The notes under the pieces: generated by a model | What the model was told of the DNA's origin: nothing | Database searches by the model: none | Seen by the model: only the letters and a program-made list of their open reading frames with translations | Part shown: piece after piece, positions 22,703 through 30,958 of the stretch | Numbering within the stretch: the stretch's first letter is position 1 | Layout: every line of letters begins with the position of its first letter | Program-made: the position numbers and the translations under genes | Assembly (NCBI GenBank): GCA_946535435.1 | Contig: CAMNDM010000009.1 | Span: forward strand, 1-64,000 | Direction of reading: 5' to 3' | DNA length: 64,000 nucleotides | Source: Physcocola sp002396385 | GTDB lineage: Bacteria > Bacteroidota > Bacteroidia > Bacteroidales > Paludibacteraceae

Positions 22703-24565
22703 ATGAGGAACTTTACTAAAAACTGCATGTGCAGCCTATTGGGGCTGTTGTCTTTATGTAGCCTGTCAGTCCCTGCCAGTGCGGCCTACCCTTCCGGGTC
22801 TCCTGTAGTGGTGAACGGTAAACTGCGTGTCTCTGGCACCAAAATGGTGAACGAGTGTGGGTATACGGTGCAACTGCACGGCATGAGCACACACGGCCCG
22901 CAATGGTTCCCCAATTGCCTGTGCCAAGAGGCACTGCAAACAATGGTCGACGACTGGAATATCAATATCTTCCGCTTTGCCATGTATGTGCAAGAACAGG
23001 GATATATTACCAATCCGTCGAAGTGGCGTTCCGAGATTGACAAGTATGCCGATATCTGTGAACAGTTGGGTATCTATTTCCTTATCGATTGGCATGTACT
23101 GAATCCGGGTAATCCGAATGCCAACCTGAGCGAGGCCATTGAGTTTTGGGACTATATGTCGAAAAAACACGCTTCGAAAAAGCACATCCTTTACGAAATA
23201 TGCAACGAGCCGAACGGAAACAACGTCAAGTGGAGTGTGGTGAAGGAATATGCCGAGAAAATAACGGCTACCATCCGTAAGAACGACCCGAACACAATTA
23301 TTATAGTCGGTACACCGACTTGGAGCCAGGATGTGGACCTTGCCTCGCAAGACAAACTCTCTGATGCGAATACCATGTACACGCTGCACTTCTATGCGGG
23401 AACCCATGGCGACTATTTGCGTGGAAAGGCTGAAACGGCTATTAAGAACGGCTGTGCGCTGTTTGTTACCGAATGTGGCACTTCGTCGGCCAGTGGCGAC
23501 GGCTCGTACAGCCCCGATGCTATGCGCCAATGGGTGAATTGGATGAACCAACACGAAATCAGCTGGTGTAACTGGAGCTTTGCCGACAAAACCGAGGTGG
23601 CTTCTGCATTGAATCCGGGGGCCTGCAACTCGCGCAGCTGGAACAATACTACTGCTTCGGGTACACTTATCAAATCGTTGTTTAAGGAAAGTACTTTCAA
23701 ATTCACGAACTGCAATTCTGCTAATTCTGGTGAGAATAACAATAACAACCAGAACAACAATAATAACAATAACCAGAATAACAACGAGAATAACAACAAC
23801 CAAAATAACAATAACCAAAATAATAATAACCAGCAGCAGAATCCTGAGGTTTCTTATCCTACTCTGACTAACCAGATTGGAAGCCGCAAAATATACCGTA
23901 TTGTGAATAAGAAGAGCGGTAAGGTGATGTCGATGAGGGGTAGTACTTCTGAAAAGGAGGCTTTGGTTCAGGATGTACGTTCCGAAAATGATGAAAGCCA
24001 GCTTTTTGAACTCCGCGACTACAATGGTGTCTACACTTTGCGCAACGTGAAGAGTAACATGGTGCTGAGCAACTCCTATAATCCGAACCCTGGCGCCACA
24101 ATTATCCAGCAGGTGCTTAGCGATTACGACAATCCGTCTGAGAAATGGGAAGTTAAACAGGTAGAGGGTAATTGGTTCCGTCTCGATAACAAGAGTGGTA
24201 ACAATACTTGTATTGCGGTTGTCAACTCTTCTTACGACAATGGTGCGGCTGTTGCACAAGAGAACTTCTCTTCGGCCGATAACCAACTTTGGGGATTCGA
24301 ATATGTGGAAGATGCCGATACCACCGGTTTCGATGTCATCTACAGCGAAAGTCTGGCGCTGTCTCCTTCTATTGTTGTTGACGAGTTCTCGGTTTATGGC
24401 GACTATACCGGGGTGGAGGTCTTTAATATTAGTGGTGTGAAAGTCGGCAGTTTCGGTTACCAGTCTTCTTATTATAGTATGGGTGACTTGCCGGCTGGCG
24501 CATACCTTGTTGCTGTTACTACTGCCGCAGGTTACAAAGAGTTCTTCAAAGTGGTGAAACGGTAA
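22703..24565 (+). CDS. GH5 endoglucanase with Asn-rich linker, ricin-type lectin domain and T9SS-type tail
   Basis: 620 residues. Signal peptide (1-28), then a GH5 barrel (about 35-335) with acid/base Glu169 in YEICNEPNG and nucleophile Glu257 in FVTECGTS, close to subfamily 2 cellulases. A linker of about 35 residues, nearly all Asn with Gln and Glu (about 345-379), leads to a ricin/CBM13-like beta-trefoil (about 385-550, IYRIVNKKSGKVMSMRG, WFRLDNKSG) and a C-terminal beta domain typical of T9SS cargo (FNISGVKVGSFG, LPAGAYLVAV). It is predicted to hydrolyse beta-1,4-glucan at the cell surface or outside the cell. Monocistronic, with promoter and terminator. Confidence 0.93.
   Translation: MRNFTKNCMCSLLGLLSLCSLSVPASAAYPSGSPVVVNGKLRVSGTKMVNECGYTVQLHGMSTHGPQWFPNCLCQEALQTMVDDWNINIFRFAMYVQEQGYITNPSKWRSEIDKYADICEQLGIYFLIDWHVLNPGNPNANLSEAIEFWDYMSKKHASKKHILYEICNEPNGNNVKWSVVKEYAEKITATIRKNDPNTIIIVGTPTWSQDVDLASQDKLSDANTMYTLHFYAGTHGDYLRGKAETAIKNGCALFVTECGTSSASGDGSYSPDAMRQWVNWMNQHEISWCNWSFADKTEVASALNPGACNSRSWNNTTASGTLIKSLFKESTFKFTNCNSANSGENNNNNQNNNNNNNQNNNENNNNQNNNNQNNNNQQQNPEVSYPTLTNQIGSRKIYRIVNKKSGKVMSMRGSTSEKEALVQDVRSENDESQLFELRDYNGVYTLRNVKSNMVLSNSYNPNPGATIIQQVLSDYDNPSEKWEVKQVEGNWFRLDNKSGNNTCIAVVNSSYDNGAAVAQENFSSADNQLWGFEYVEDADTTGFDVIYSESLALSPSIVVDEFSVYGDYTGVEVFNISGVKVGSFGYQSSYYSMGDLPAGAYLVAVTTAAGYKEFFKVVKR
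23734..23836 (+). repeat. AAC/AAT-rich low-complexity linker coding repeat
   Basis: A run of Asn codons broken by CAG/CAA and GAG/GAA joins the catalytic and lectin domains of the cellulase. Mixed AAC and AAT use suggests selection for Asn and not a pure DNA microsatellite. Confidence 0.85.
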
Positions 24566-24592
24566 ACTAAGAAATCATATACCTATTTGAAC

Positions 24593-24632
24593 AGGGGCTG
24601 TCTGGAAATTTCAGATGGCCCTTGTCTCTTTT
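24593..24632 (+). terminator. Terminator after the GH5 gene
   Basis: Twelve-base stem AGGGGCTGTCTG/CAGATGGCCCTT with three wobble pairs, then TGTCTCTTTT. Confidence 0.75.
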
Positions 24633-24673
24633 GTGAGAACAGGAGTAATGAAAAACTTTTTTTGCAATAGCTG

Positions 24674-25591
24674 TCACGCCCCTTTCGCCTTCGAGCGGTT
24701 GACCATATAGACCCCGGTAAAGACCAGCAGAATGGCCAGCGGATGGCTCCATCCTAAAACCCCTATCCCTAGCAGTACCGACACCGTGCACGATACTATG
24801 GGTTGCACGTAATTGTACATGGCCACAATGGTCGGGCGCAGAACTTTTTGTGCCGTAATGCTGAGCAGAAAGGCGAAGAAGGTTCCGCCTATAACCACAA
24901 AGGCGGTTTCTGCCCATGTTTTGCTGCTAACGGCGTTCCAGTTTGTTTCCAAAAGTTGGGGTAGTGCAAAGGGTATTATAATCAGGCTGGCGTAGGTCAT
25001 CATCCACTTCATGCACGTCGTTGCCGGAAATTTCTGTACGACACCTTTAAACGCGGTCAGGTAGATGGCGTAACTGCATTGGGCCGCTATACACATTAAG
25101 TCGCCTTTCAACTTTCCGCCTCCTATGGCACCGTTTGCCGATGCCAGTATAAGGGTTGCGGCTCCGCACGCACCCAGTATCACGCCCCCTGCCTTCAGTA
25201 GGGTGATGGGCTCTCTCAGAAAAAGAAAGGCCAGTACCATGGTAAATATTGGCATGGTGGTGGTCATTATGCTGGCGTTGAGAGGCGATGTTATGCTCAA
25301 CCCGATTATGTAGTTGCATTGGTTGAAGACGATGGCGAAAAGGGCGGCACCAAGCAGTTGCAGGTGGTCTTTTTTGCTGATTTTCTCCTCAGTTCCAGAC
25401 CTTTTGCTGTCACCTGTCAGAAAACTGGCTAGCCAAAAGCATACCGATGCTCCAGTTACTCTGAAGCAAATCATTTCCAACCCCGATATTCCGTGTGTCA
25501 TGGCATCTTTGCCGAGTGGGGCCATCAGTCCCCACATAATGCTGGCGCCGAGCATGCAGGCGTGTCCGGTTAGTAGTTTTTTGTCCTTCAT
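24674..25591 (-). CDS. EamA/DMT-family permease
   Basis: 305 residues with ten predicted membrane segments in two homologous halves (EamA domains about 8-142 and 160-295), the drug/metabolite transporter layout. Family members export amino acids or metabolites; the substrate here is unknown. An ATG 30 bases further upstream exists, but it lies within the TATCTTTG promoter box (25609-25616), so translation must begin at ATG 25591 (MKDKKLLTG). Confidence 0.9.
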   Translation of the reverse strand: MKDKKLLTGHACMLGASIMWGLMAPLGKDAMTHGISGLEMICFRVTGASVCFWLASFLTGDSKRSGTEEKISKKDHLQLLGAALFAIVFNQCNYIIGLSITSPLNASIMTTTMPIFTMVLAFLFLREPITLLKAGGVILGACGAATLILASANGAIGGGKLKGDLMCIAAQCSYAIYLTAFKGVVQKFPATTCMKWMMTYASLIIIPFALPQLLETNWNAVSSKTWAETAFVVIGGTFFAFLLSITAQKVLRPTIVAMYNYVQPIVSCTVSVLLGIGVLGWSHPLAILLVFTGVYMVNRSKAKGA

Positions 25592-25608
25592 CTCTTTGTC
25601 TTGTGGCG

Positions 25609-25616
25609 CAAAGATA
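25609..25616 (-). promoter_or_regulatory. -7 promoter box of the EamA permease gene
   Basis: TATCTTTG on the minus strand. It lies inside the longest reading frame and so sets the start codon downstream. Confidence 0.65.
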
Positions 25617-25853
25617 CGCATTGGCGCGCTTGCGGGGAAAAAATGCGAGGTGTTTTATTATATGTGACTTTTTTGTAGAAAAGAGGTGTTTTTTTGTCTG
25701 TTTTACATTTTGTAAGTTGATTGGGTGGTGTTGTCCTTCTTCCTCCGTCAAAACAGCGGGACCTGATTCCGGGGCAGGTCCTTAAACTGGAATTGGCTGT
25801 TGTTTTTCTGTACTTTGTTCGGGAAAAGTGCCCGATTAGTGGACAAAGCTGTG

Positions 25854-25861
25854 TAAATTTG
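25854..25861 (+). promoter_or_regulatory. -7 promoter box before the GYF_2 membrane protein and hsd locus
   Basis: TAAATTTG, 18 bases before the ATG at 25880. With only 27 bases between that gene and hsdM, this may also drive the restriction genes. Confidence 0.55.
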
Positions 25862-25879
25862 TGTGGAGACTTTTGAAAT

Positions 25880-26650
25880 ATGAGGTATTATCTATATAGC
25901 AAAAAAGACGAGGGCTTGTTCGATAAAGAACAACTCCGTGGCTTGGATATCGATAAAGACGACTTGGTGAAAAAAGAGGATGGCGATTGCTGGATTGAAG
26001 CCGGTAGGGTAGACGAACTGGCCGACCTCTTCATCCCTCCGGTTGATTTCGATTCCGAATGTGGCTTTTCTGACGATGGCAGTACGCAAGAGCCTGCCGA
26101 CGGGGTGGGTGCTGGCACTGGCTGCGCTTCTTCTGACGTGTCGTTACCTTTGGTTGTCGAACAACGTCTGGCCGATAAACCTTCGCTGGCGTTTGGTAAG
26201 GCTCGGCTGGCGGCTTTTGCCGCTGTCTTATTGGCGTTGGTGCTGCTCGGCTCCAATCCGAACAAAAACGATCATTACATGGTGGCACAGCAGATGGTCA
26301 TCAACGGACTGCAGGCGCAGGACCATTCCCGCTCGTGGGGCGAATCGCTGATGGATATGTTTTTCGGTGGATTCAGCTTCTTCGACAGTTTTACGACCGG
26401 CCGGATTATGAACGATGTGGAGTGCCACAACGCTTTCCTGTTCAGCTATAGCAAGGTGACCGATGAGGAAGCAGGCAGCCACTGGATTACCTTCGGTGTG
26501 CTGGGACACATCTTCCCGATGAACCAGGAGGCCCTGAACGAACACATCTCGCATGTACTGTATGGTACACGCCGGCACCAACCGGAAAAAAAGCAGACAC
26601 CACGCAGAAAACAGCAACAGACCGTTCCTGAGGGCGGACAAAGTTTGTGA
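25880..26650 (+). CDS. GYF_2-domain single-pass membrane protein, function unknown
   Basis: 256 residues. The first 50 (MRYYLYSKKDEGLFDKEQLR) form a GYF_2/DUF4339-like domain; an acidic linker follows, then one membrane helix (about 108-123, LAAFAAVLLALVLLGS) and a C-terminal domain beginning SNPNKNDHYMVAQQMV, a pattern that recalls DUF4359-type proteins. The tail is basic and Gln-rich. The gene is 27 bases upstream of hsdM on the same strand. Whether it belongs functionally to the restriction locus is unknown; a second GYF_2 membrane protein (the PrsW-like protease at 15465) shows that the domain is used elsewhere in this genome. Confidence 0.75.
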   Translation: MRYYLYSKKDEGLFDKEQLRGLDIDKDDLVKKEDGDCWIEAGRVDELADLFIPPVDFDSECGFSDDGSTQEPADGVGAGTGCASSDVSLPLVVEQRLADKPSLAFGKARLAAFAAVLLALVLLGSNPNKNDHYMVAQQMVINGLQAQDHSRSWGESLMDMFFGGFSFFDSFTTGRIMNDVECHNAFLFSYSKVTDEEAGSHWITFGVLGHIFPMNQEALNEHISHVLYGTRRHQPEKKQTPRRKQQQTVPEGGQSL

Positions 26651-26677
26651 TATTGTCAGACGTATAATAATAGAAAA

Positions 26678-28438
26678 ATGGCACAAGATAAGATTCAGGT
26701 AGTCGGCACTAACATTGCCGAAAAAGCAAGCATGATTTGGAACGTGGCCGACCAGCTTCGTGGCCCTTTCAAACCCCACGAATACGGTTTGGTCATTCTT
26801 CCTATGACGGTTATCAAGCGATTCCACGACTGCTTGCTGCCTACCCACGATGCCGTATTGGCCAAATGGGAAGTGGTGAAGAACATGGCGGTGTATGACG
26901 GTATGATGAAGAAGGCCTCTGGCTACAGTTTCTACAACACCAGCAAGTTTACTTTTGAATCGCTTTTGGCCGATGCCGAGAACATCGAGTCTAACTTCCG
27001 CGACTACCTCAACGGATTCTCTGAAAATGTGCAGGACATCCTTACCAATTTCGATTTCGACAGCGTCATCCGCCGTATGGTCGAAAACAACATGCTGTAT
27101 CTTGTCATCAAGGAGTTCGCTTCGCAGAAGGGATATCTTGGACCGGACAAGATTAGCGCCGTTGACTGCGGTTACATCTTCGAAGACTTGGTGCGCCGTT
27201 TCTCTGAAAGCTATGGTGAAGATGCTGGAGCGCACTTCACCAGTCGGGACATCATCTATCTGATGACCGATATTCTGCTTGCCGATGCCGACCTTACCCA
27301 AGAGGCGACCATACCTGTCTATGATATGACCATGGGCACCAGTCAGATGCTTTCGTGTATGGAAGAACGCATACATGCGCTCAACAAGAACAGTTCTGTG
27401 CTTTGCTACGGCCAGGAGTTCAACCCAAGCACTTTCGCGATTGCGAAGTCCGATATGCTCATCCGTGGTGGCGAGGCGGGCAACATGCGATTTGGCGACA
27501 CCCTCTCGAACGACCAGTTCCAGGGCTACCAGTTCAAATACATCATCTCAAATCCGCCTTTCGGCATCGACTGGAAGCGCGAGCAGGCTGCCGTGGAGTC
27601 GGAAGCCAAGATGGGTTTTAGCGGCCGTTTCGGTGCCGGTCTGCCAAAAATCAGCGACGGCCAGCAACTGTTCGTCTTGAATGGCTTGAGCAAGCTCGAC
27701 AAGGAAGGTAAAATGGCGATTATTCAGAACGGTTCTCCGCTTTTCAGCGGTGATGCTGGTAGTGGCCCGAGCAAGATACGCCAATACATTCTGGAGAACG
27801 ACTGGCTAGACGCCATCATCCAGCTCAGTACCGACCAGTTTATGAATACCGGCATCAGCACCTACATTTGGGTACTGAACAAGAACAAACAGGAATGGAA
27901 GACGGGCAAGGTGCAACTGATTGACGCTTCACACTGTTACGAACAGCGCCGTAAGAGCATTGGAAACAAGCGTAACGACATTACAGATAAATGCCGTGAA
28001 CTGATTGTGAAAGCTTATGGCGACTATGCCAACGGCATCTATAAAGACGAGGACAACGCCGACATCTACTGCGAAAGCAAGGTGTTCGACACCACCGATT
28101 TCGGCTATAACAAGATTACCATTGAACGCCCACTGCGTGACGAGAATGGTGAAATCGTAAAGGATAAGAAGGGCAAGGTGACTGCCGACAGTTCGCTGAG
28201 AGACACCGAGAATGTGCCGTTGAAGGAGGACATCGACGCCTACTTCCAGCGTGAGGTATTGCCTTATGCACCCGATGCGTGGATAGACAAGAAAAAGACG
28301 GTGGTCGGTTACGAAATACCGATGACCCGCTATTTCTACAAATACGAGCAACCCGAAAAGAGCGACGATGTGCTTAACCGCATTGTCAGTTTGGAAGACA
28401 GCATTGCCAAGTCGCTGAAAAACCTGTTCGACAACTGA
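26678..28438 (+). CDS. hsdM: Type I restriction-modification methyltransferase subunit
   Basis: 586 residues. N6-adenine methyltransferase with an N-terminal HsdM helical domain (about 10-150), a SAM-binding motif in the variant form YDMTMGTSQML (usual DPxxGxGG), and the catalytic NPPFG in YIISNPPFGIDWK. It methylates host recognition sites and, with HsdS and HsdR, forms the restriction complex. The C-terminus extends past the core with a charged region (about 480-586). Its TGA overlaps the ATG of the DUF1016 gene. Confidence 0.95.
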   Translation: MAQDKIQVVGTNIAEKASMIWNVADQLRGPFKPHEYGLVILPMTVIKRFHDCLLPTHDAVLAKWEVVKNMAVYDGMMKKASGYSFYNTSKFTFESLLADAENIESNFRDYLNGFSENVQDILTNFDFDSVIRRMVENNMLYLVIKEFASQKGYLGPDKISAVDCGYIFEDLVRRFSESYGEDAGAHFTSRDIIYLMTDILLADADLTQEATIPVYDMTMGTSQMLSCMEERIHALNKNSSVLCYGQEFNPSTFAIAKSDMLIRGGEAGNMRFGDTLSNDQFQGYQFKYIISNPPFGIDWKREQAAVESEAKMGFSGRFGAGLPKISDGQQLFVLNGLSKLDKEGKMAIIQNGSPLFSGDAGSGPSKIRQYILENDWLDAIIQLSTDQFMNTGISTYIWVLNKNKQEWKTGKVQLIDASHCYEQRRKSIGNKRNDITDKCRELIVKAYGDYANGIYKDEDNADIYCESKVFDTTDFGYNKITIERPLRDENGEIVKDKKGKVTADSSLRDTENVPLKEDIDAYFQREVLPYAPDAWIDKKKTVVGYEIPMTRYFYKYEQPEKSDDVLNRIVSLEDSIAKSLKNLFDN

Positions 28439-29532
28439 TGCTTATGGAAGAAAAGAACCTGACGCCAGCAGGCGAGAACGAATTGTTCGCCCATGTCTCT
28501 GCCTTGATAGAACAAAGCCGCCAACAGGTGGCAAAGGCAGTGAATACCGCCATGGTTTATACCTACTATGGCGTGGGCCGGTATATTGTGGAGTTTGAAC
28601 AGGGTGGGGAGAAGCGTGCCGAATACGGAAAAGGTGTGCTGAAACGATTGTCGGAAAGACTGACAGAGAAGTATGGAAATGGTTGGTCAGAAGAGACCTT
28701 GAAAAAGTGTAGAAAGTTTTATCAAATATATAAGATTGGGTCTACATCGCAGACCCAATCCCTAGGTACAACAGAATTGGTCCACAGTGTGGACCAAATG
28801 TACAACTTTACGCTTTCGTGGAACCACTATCAGATTCTTATGCGTATCGACAACCCCCAAGCGCGCAGTTTTTACGAGATTGAGGCCCACAACCAGCAGT
28901 GGAGCGTACGCCAGTTGCAGCGACAAGTTGGAAGCAGTTTGTATGAGCGTTTGGCTCTGAGCAGAAACAAGGACGAGGTGATGCGTTTGGCGAACGAGGG
29001 ACAGACCTTCGAGAAGCCTATTGATATCATTAAGAATCCGCTGGTATTAGAATTTGTGGGATTAAAACCAGATAGCTCTTATAGCGAAACGGATCTTGAG
29101 AGTGCTATCATCGATAAATTGCAAATGTTCCTATTAGAGATGGGCAAAGGCTTCTTGTTTGAGGCAAGACAGAAACGCTTTACCTTCGACGAGGACAATT
29201 TTTATGTTGATTTGGTTTTCTATAACAGATTGTTGCAGTGTTTTGTGTTGATTGACTTAAAGATTGACAAACTCACGCACCAAGATTTGGGACAAATGCA
29301 GATGTATGTCAATTACTACGACCGCTACGAAAAACAAGATTTTGAAAAACCGACCATTGGTATTCTGCTCTGCAAAGAGAAGAACGATGCCCTTGTGGAA
29401 CTGACTTTGCCAAAGGACGCCAACATCTATGCACAGCAATACGCATTGTGCCTGCCCGACAAGGCTCTGCTGCTGCAGAAACTGAACGAGTGGACAGAAG
29501 AATTTGAAAACCAGAAGGAGGTAAGACTATGA
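28438..29532 (+). CDS. DUF1016/YhcG-family PDDEXK nuclease
   Basis: 364 residues. An N-terminal DUF1016 helical domain (about 15-165, VGRYIVEFEQGGEKRAEYG, WSVRQLQRQVGSSLYERL) and a C-terminal PD-(D/E)XK domain (about 190-345) with FYVDLVFYNRLLQCFVLIDL, containing the conserved Asp and D/E-x-K core. YhcG proteins are predicted nucleases common in type I restriction operons and phages. The start overlaps the hsdM stop (ATGA-type) and its own stop overlaps the hsdS start, so all three are co-translated. It may restrict DNA on its own or modify the system's action; this is inference. Confidence 0.92.
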   Translation: MLMEEKNLTPAGENELFAHVSALIEQSRQQVAKAVNTAMVYTYYGVGRYIVEFEQGGEKRAEYGKGVLKRLSERLTEKYGNGWSEETLKKCRKFYQIYKIGSTSQTQSLGTTELVHSVDQMYNFTLSWNHYQILMRIDNPQARSFYEIEAHNQQWSVRQLQRQVGSSLYERLALSRNKDEVMRLANEGQTFEKPIDIIKNPLVLEFVGLKPDSSYSETDLESAIIDKLQMFLLEMGKGFLFEARQKRFTFDEDNFYVDLVFYNRLLQCFVLIDLKIDKLTHQDLGQMQMYVNYYDRYEKQDFEKPTIGILLCKEKNDALVELTLPKDANIYAQQYALCLPDKALLLQKLNEWTEEFENQKEVRL

Positions 29533-30842
29533 GAAAAATGAAGGATAGCGGTATCGAATGGATTGGACAGATTCCGGAAGAGTGGCTAATAAAAAGAATA
29601 GGATCCCTTTATTCAGAAAGAAGAGTAAAGGTTAGTGATAAAGATTATCCACCATTATCTGTAACAAAGAAAGGTATTTTACCTCAATTGGAAACAGTGG
29701 CCAAAACTGATGCTCATGATGATAGAAAGTTGGTTGTTAATGGAGATTTTGTAATAAATAGCCGTTCTGATAGAAGAGGATCTTGTGGCATTTCAGATCT
29801 AGATGGTTCAGTTTCGCTAATTAATACAGTGTTAACACCAAAAATTAAACTTGATAGAGGGTATTATAGATGGTTGTTTAGTTCTGCATTATTTGCTGAT
29901 GAATTTTACAAATGGGGACATGGTATAGTTGACGATTTGTGGACTACCAATTGGAATGATATGAAATCAATCGTAATTTCATATCCTCCTAAAGAAATCC
30001 AGCACTCCATTGCCACCTACCTCGACCGCAAGTGTTCAGAAATAGACAGCATAGTTCGTGAAACGGAGCAAACGATAGAGGAATATAAGAAACTGAAACA
30101 AAGTCTCATAACCGAAGTGGTGACCGGCAAAAAGCGTGTCGCTGATGACGGTCTTTCGCTTTCTAACGAACCCCGCAAAATGAAGGATAGTGGCGTGGAA
30201 TGGATTGGCGAGGTGCCGGAAGAGTGGAATTTGTGCCCATTCCGACATTTATTAAAAGAACGAAGTGAAAAAAATAATCCGATAAAAAGTGAGGAAAGAC
30301 TGTCTCTTTCAATAGAACTTGGAGTTACATTGTATTCTGAAAAAACTACAAATCTTGATAGATTTAAGGATGATTTCACTCAATATAAATTAGCACATGA
30401 AGGTGATCTTGTAATGAATAGTATGAATATGATTGTTGGGGCTTCTGGTGTTTCAAAATATTTTGGTTGTGTTAGTCCTGTATATTATACATATTATGAT
30501 GAACTAGAAGATCATGTTACAACTAAATTTTGTGAATATATCTTCAGATGTAAAACGATGTTAAGAGTTCTGTATAGTTTAGGTAAAGGTATATATGCAA
30601 TAGAACGCGGTGATGACAAAGTTAATACTTGCCGATTAAAAGTGTCGAAAGAAGATTTAAAAAGTATAATGATACCATGTCCTTCTGAAAACGAGCAACG
30701 AATTATTGTTAAATACCTTTCTACAAAGTGTTCCGAAATCGACAAACTAATTGCTGACAAGCAAACCTTGTTGCAGGAGTTGGACACCTACAAAAAGAGC
30801 CTGATTTACGAGTGTGTAACGGGGAAAAGGGAGGTAAACTAA
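29529..30842 (+). CDS. hsdS: Type I restriction specificity subunit with two target recognition domains
   Basis: 437 residues. Two half-repeats each start MKDSG(I/V)EWIG and end in a coiled coil (SIATYLDRKCSEIDSI at about 160, and VKYLSTKCSEIDKLI at about 395). Each half carries a target recognition domain: TRD1 about 20-155, TRD2 about 235-385. The complex should bind a bipartite target. The TRD DNA is visibly AT-rich (29584-29995 and 30240-30700), while the repeats are not, a mosaic expected from TRD exchange. Its ATG overlaps the DUF1016 stop. Confidence 0.95.
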   Translation: MRKMKDSGIEWIGQIPEEWLIKRIGSLYSERRVKVSDKDYPPLSVTKKGILPQLETVAKTDAHDDRKLVVNGDFVINSRSDRRGSCGISDLDGSVSLINTVLTPKIKLDRGYYRWLFSSALFADEFYKWGHGIVDDLWTTNWNDMKSIVISYPPKEIQHSIATYLDRKCSEIDSIVRETEQTIEEYKKLKQSLITEVVTGKKRVADDGLSLSNEPRKMKDSGVEWIGEVPEEWNLCPFRHLLKERSEKNNPIKSEERLSLSIELGVTLYSEKTTNLDRFKDDFTQYKLAHEGDLVMNSMNMIVGASGVSKYFGCVSPVYYTYYDELEDHVTTKFCEYIFRCKTMLRVLYSLGKGIYAIERGDDKVNTCRLKVSKEDLKSIMIPCPSENEQRIIVKYLSTKCSEIDKLIADKQTLLQELDTYKKSLIYECVTGKREVN

Positions 30843-30927
30843 TAGTGCCTGGCGTAATTCCTCTGGTACAACACCGCTGAACTTGCGATTTTGTACTGGG
30901 AACGTCTCCTTTTCCCTTCTGTTTCCC

Positions 30928-30935
30928 TATCTTTG
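30928..30935 (+). promoter_or_regulatory. -7 promoter box between hsdS and the GHKL gene
   Basis: TATCTTTG, 24 bases before the ATG at 30959, in a 116-base gap. It suggests that the GHKL gene, and perhaps hsdR, can be expressed apart from hsdM-hsdS. Confidence 0.6.
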
Positions 30936-30958
30936 TCTAAAATTCCAAATGCAGGAAT

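Noticed and set aside
22766..24286. 506-codon open frame antisense to the GH5 cellulase
   Set aside because: Its composition mirrors the Asn-rich linker (long Val/Ile/Leu runs) and it lies wholly opposite a gene with complete catalytic motifs, promoter and tail. It is a shadow.
26228..27376. 382-codon minus-strand frame over the GYF_2 and hsdM genes
   Set aside because: Crosses the border of two real genes on the other strand and shows no family motif.
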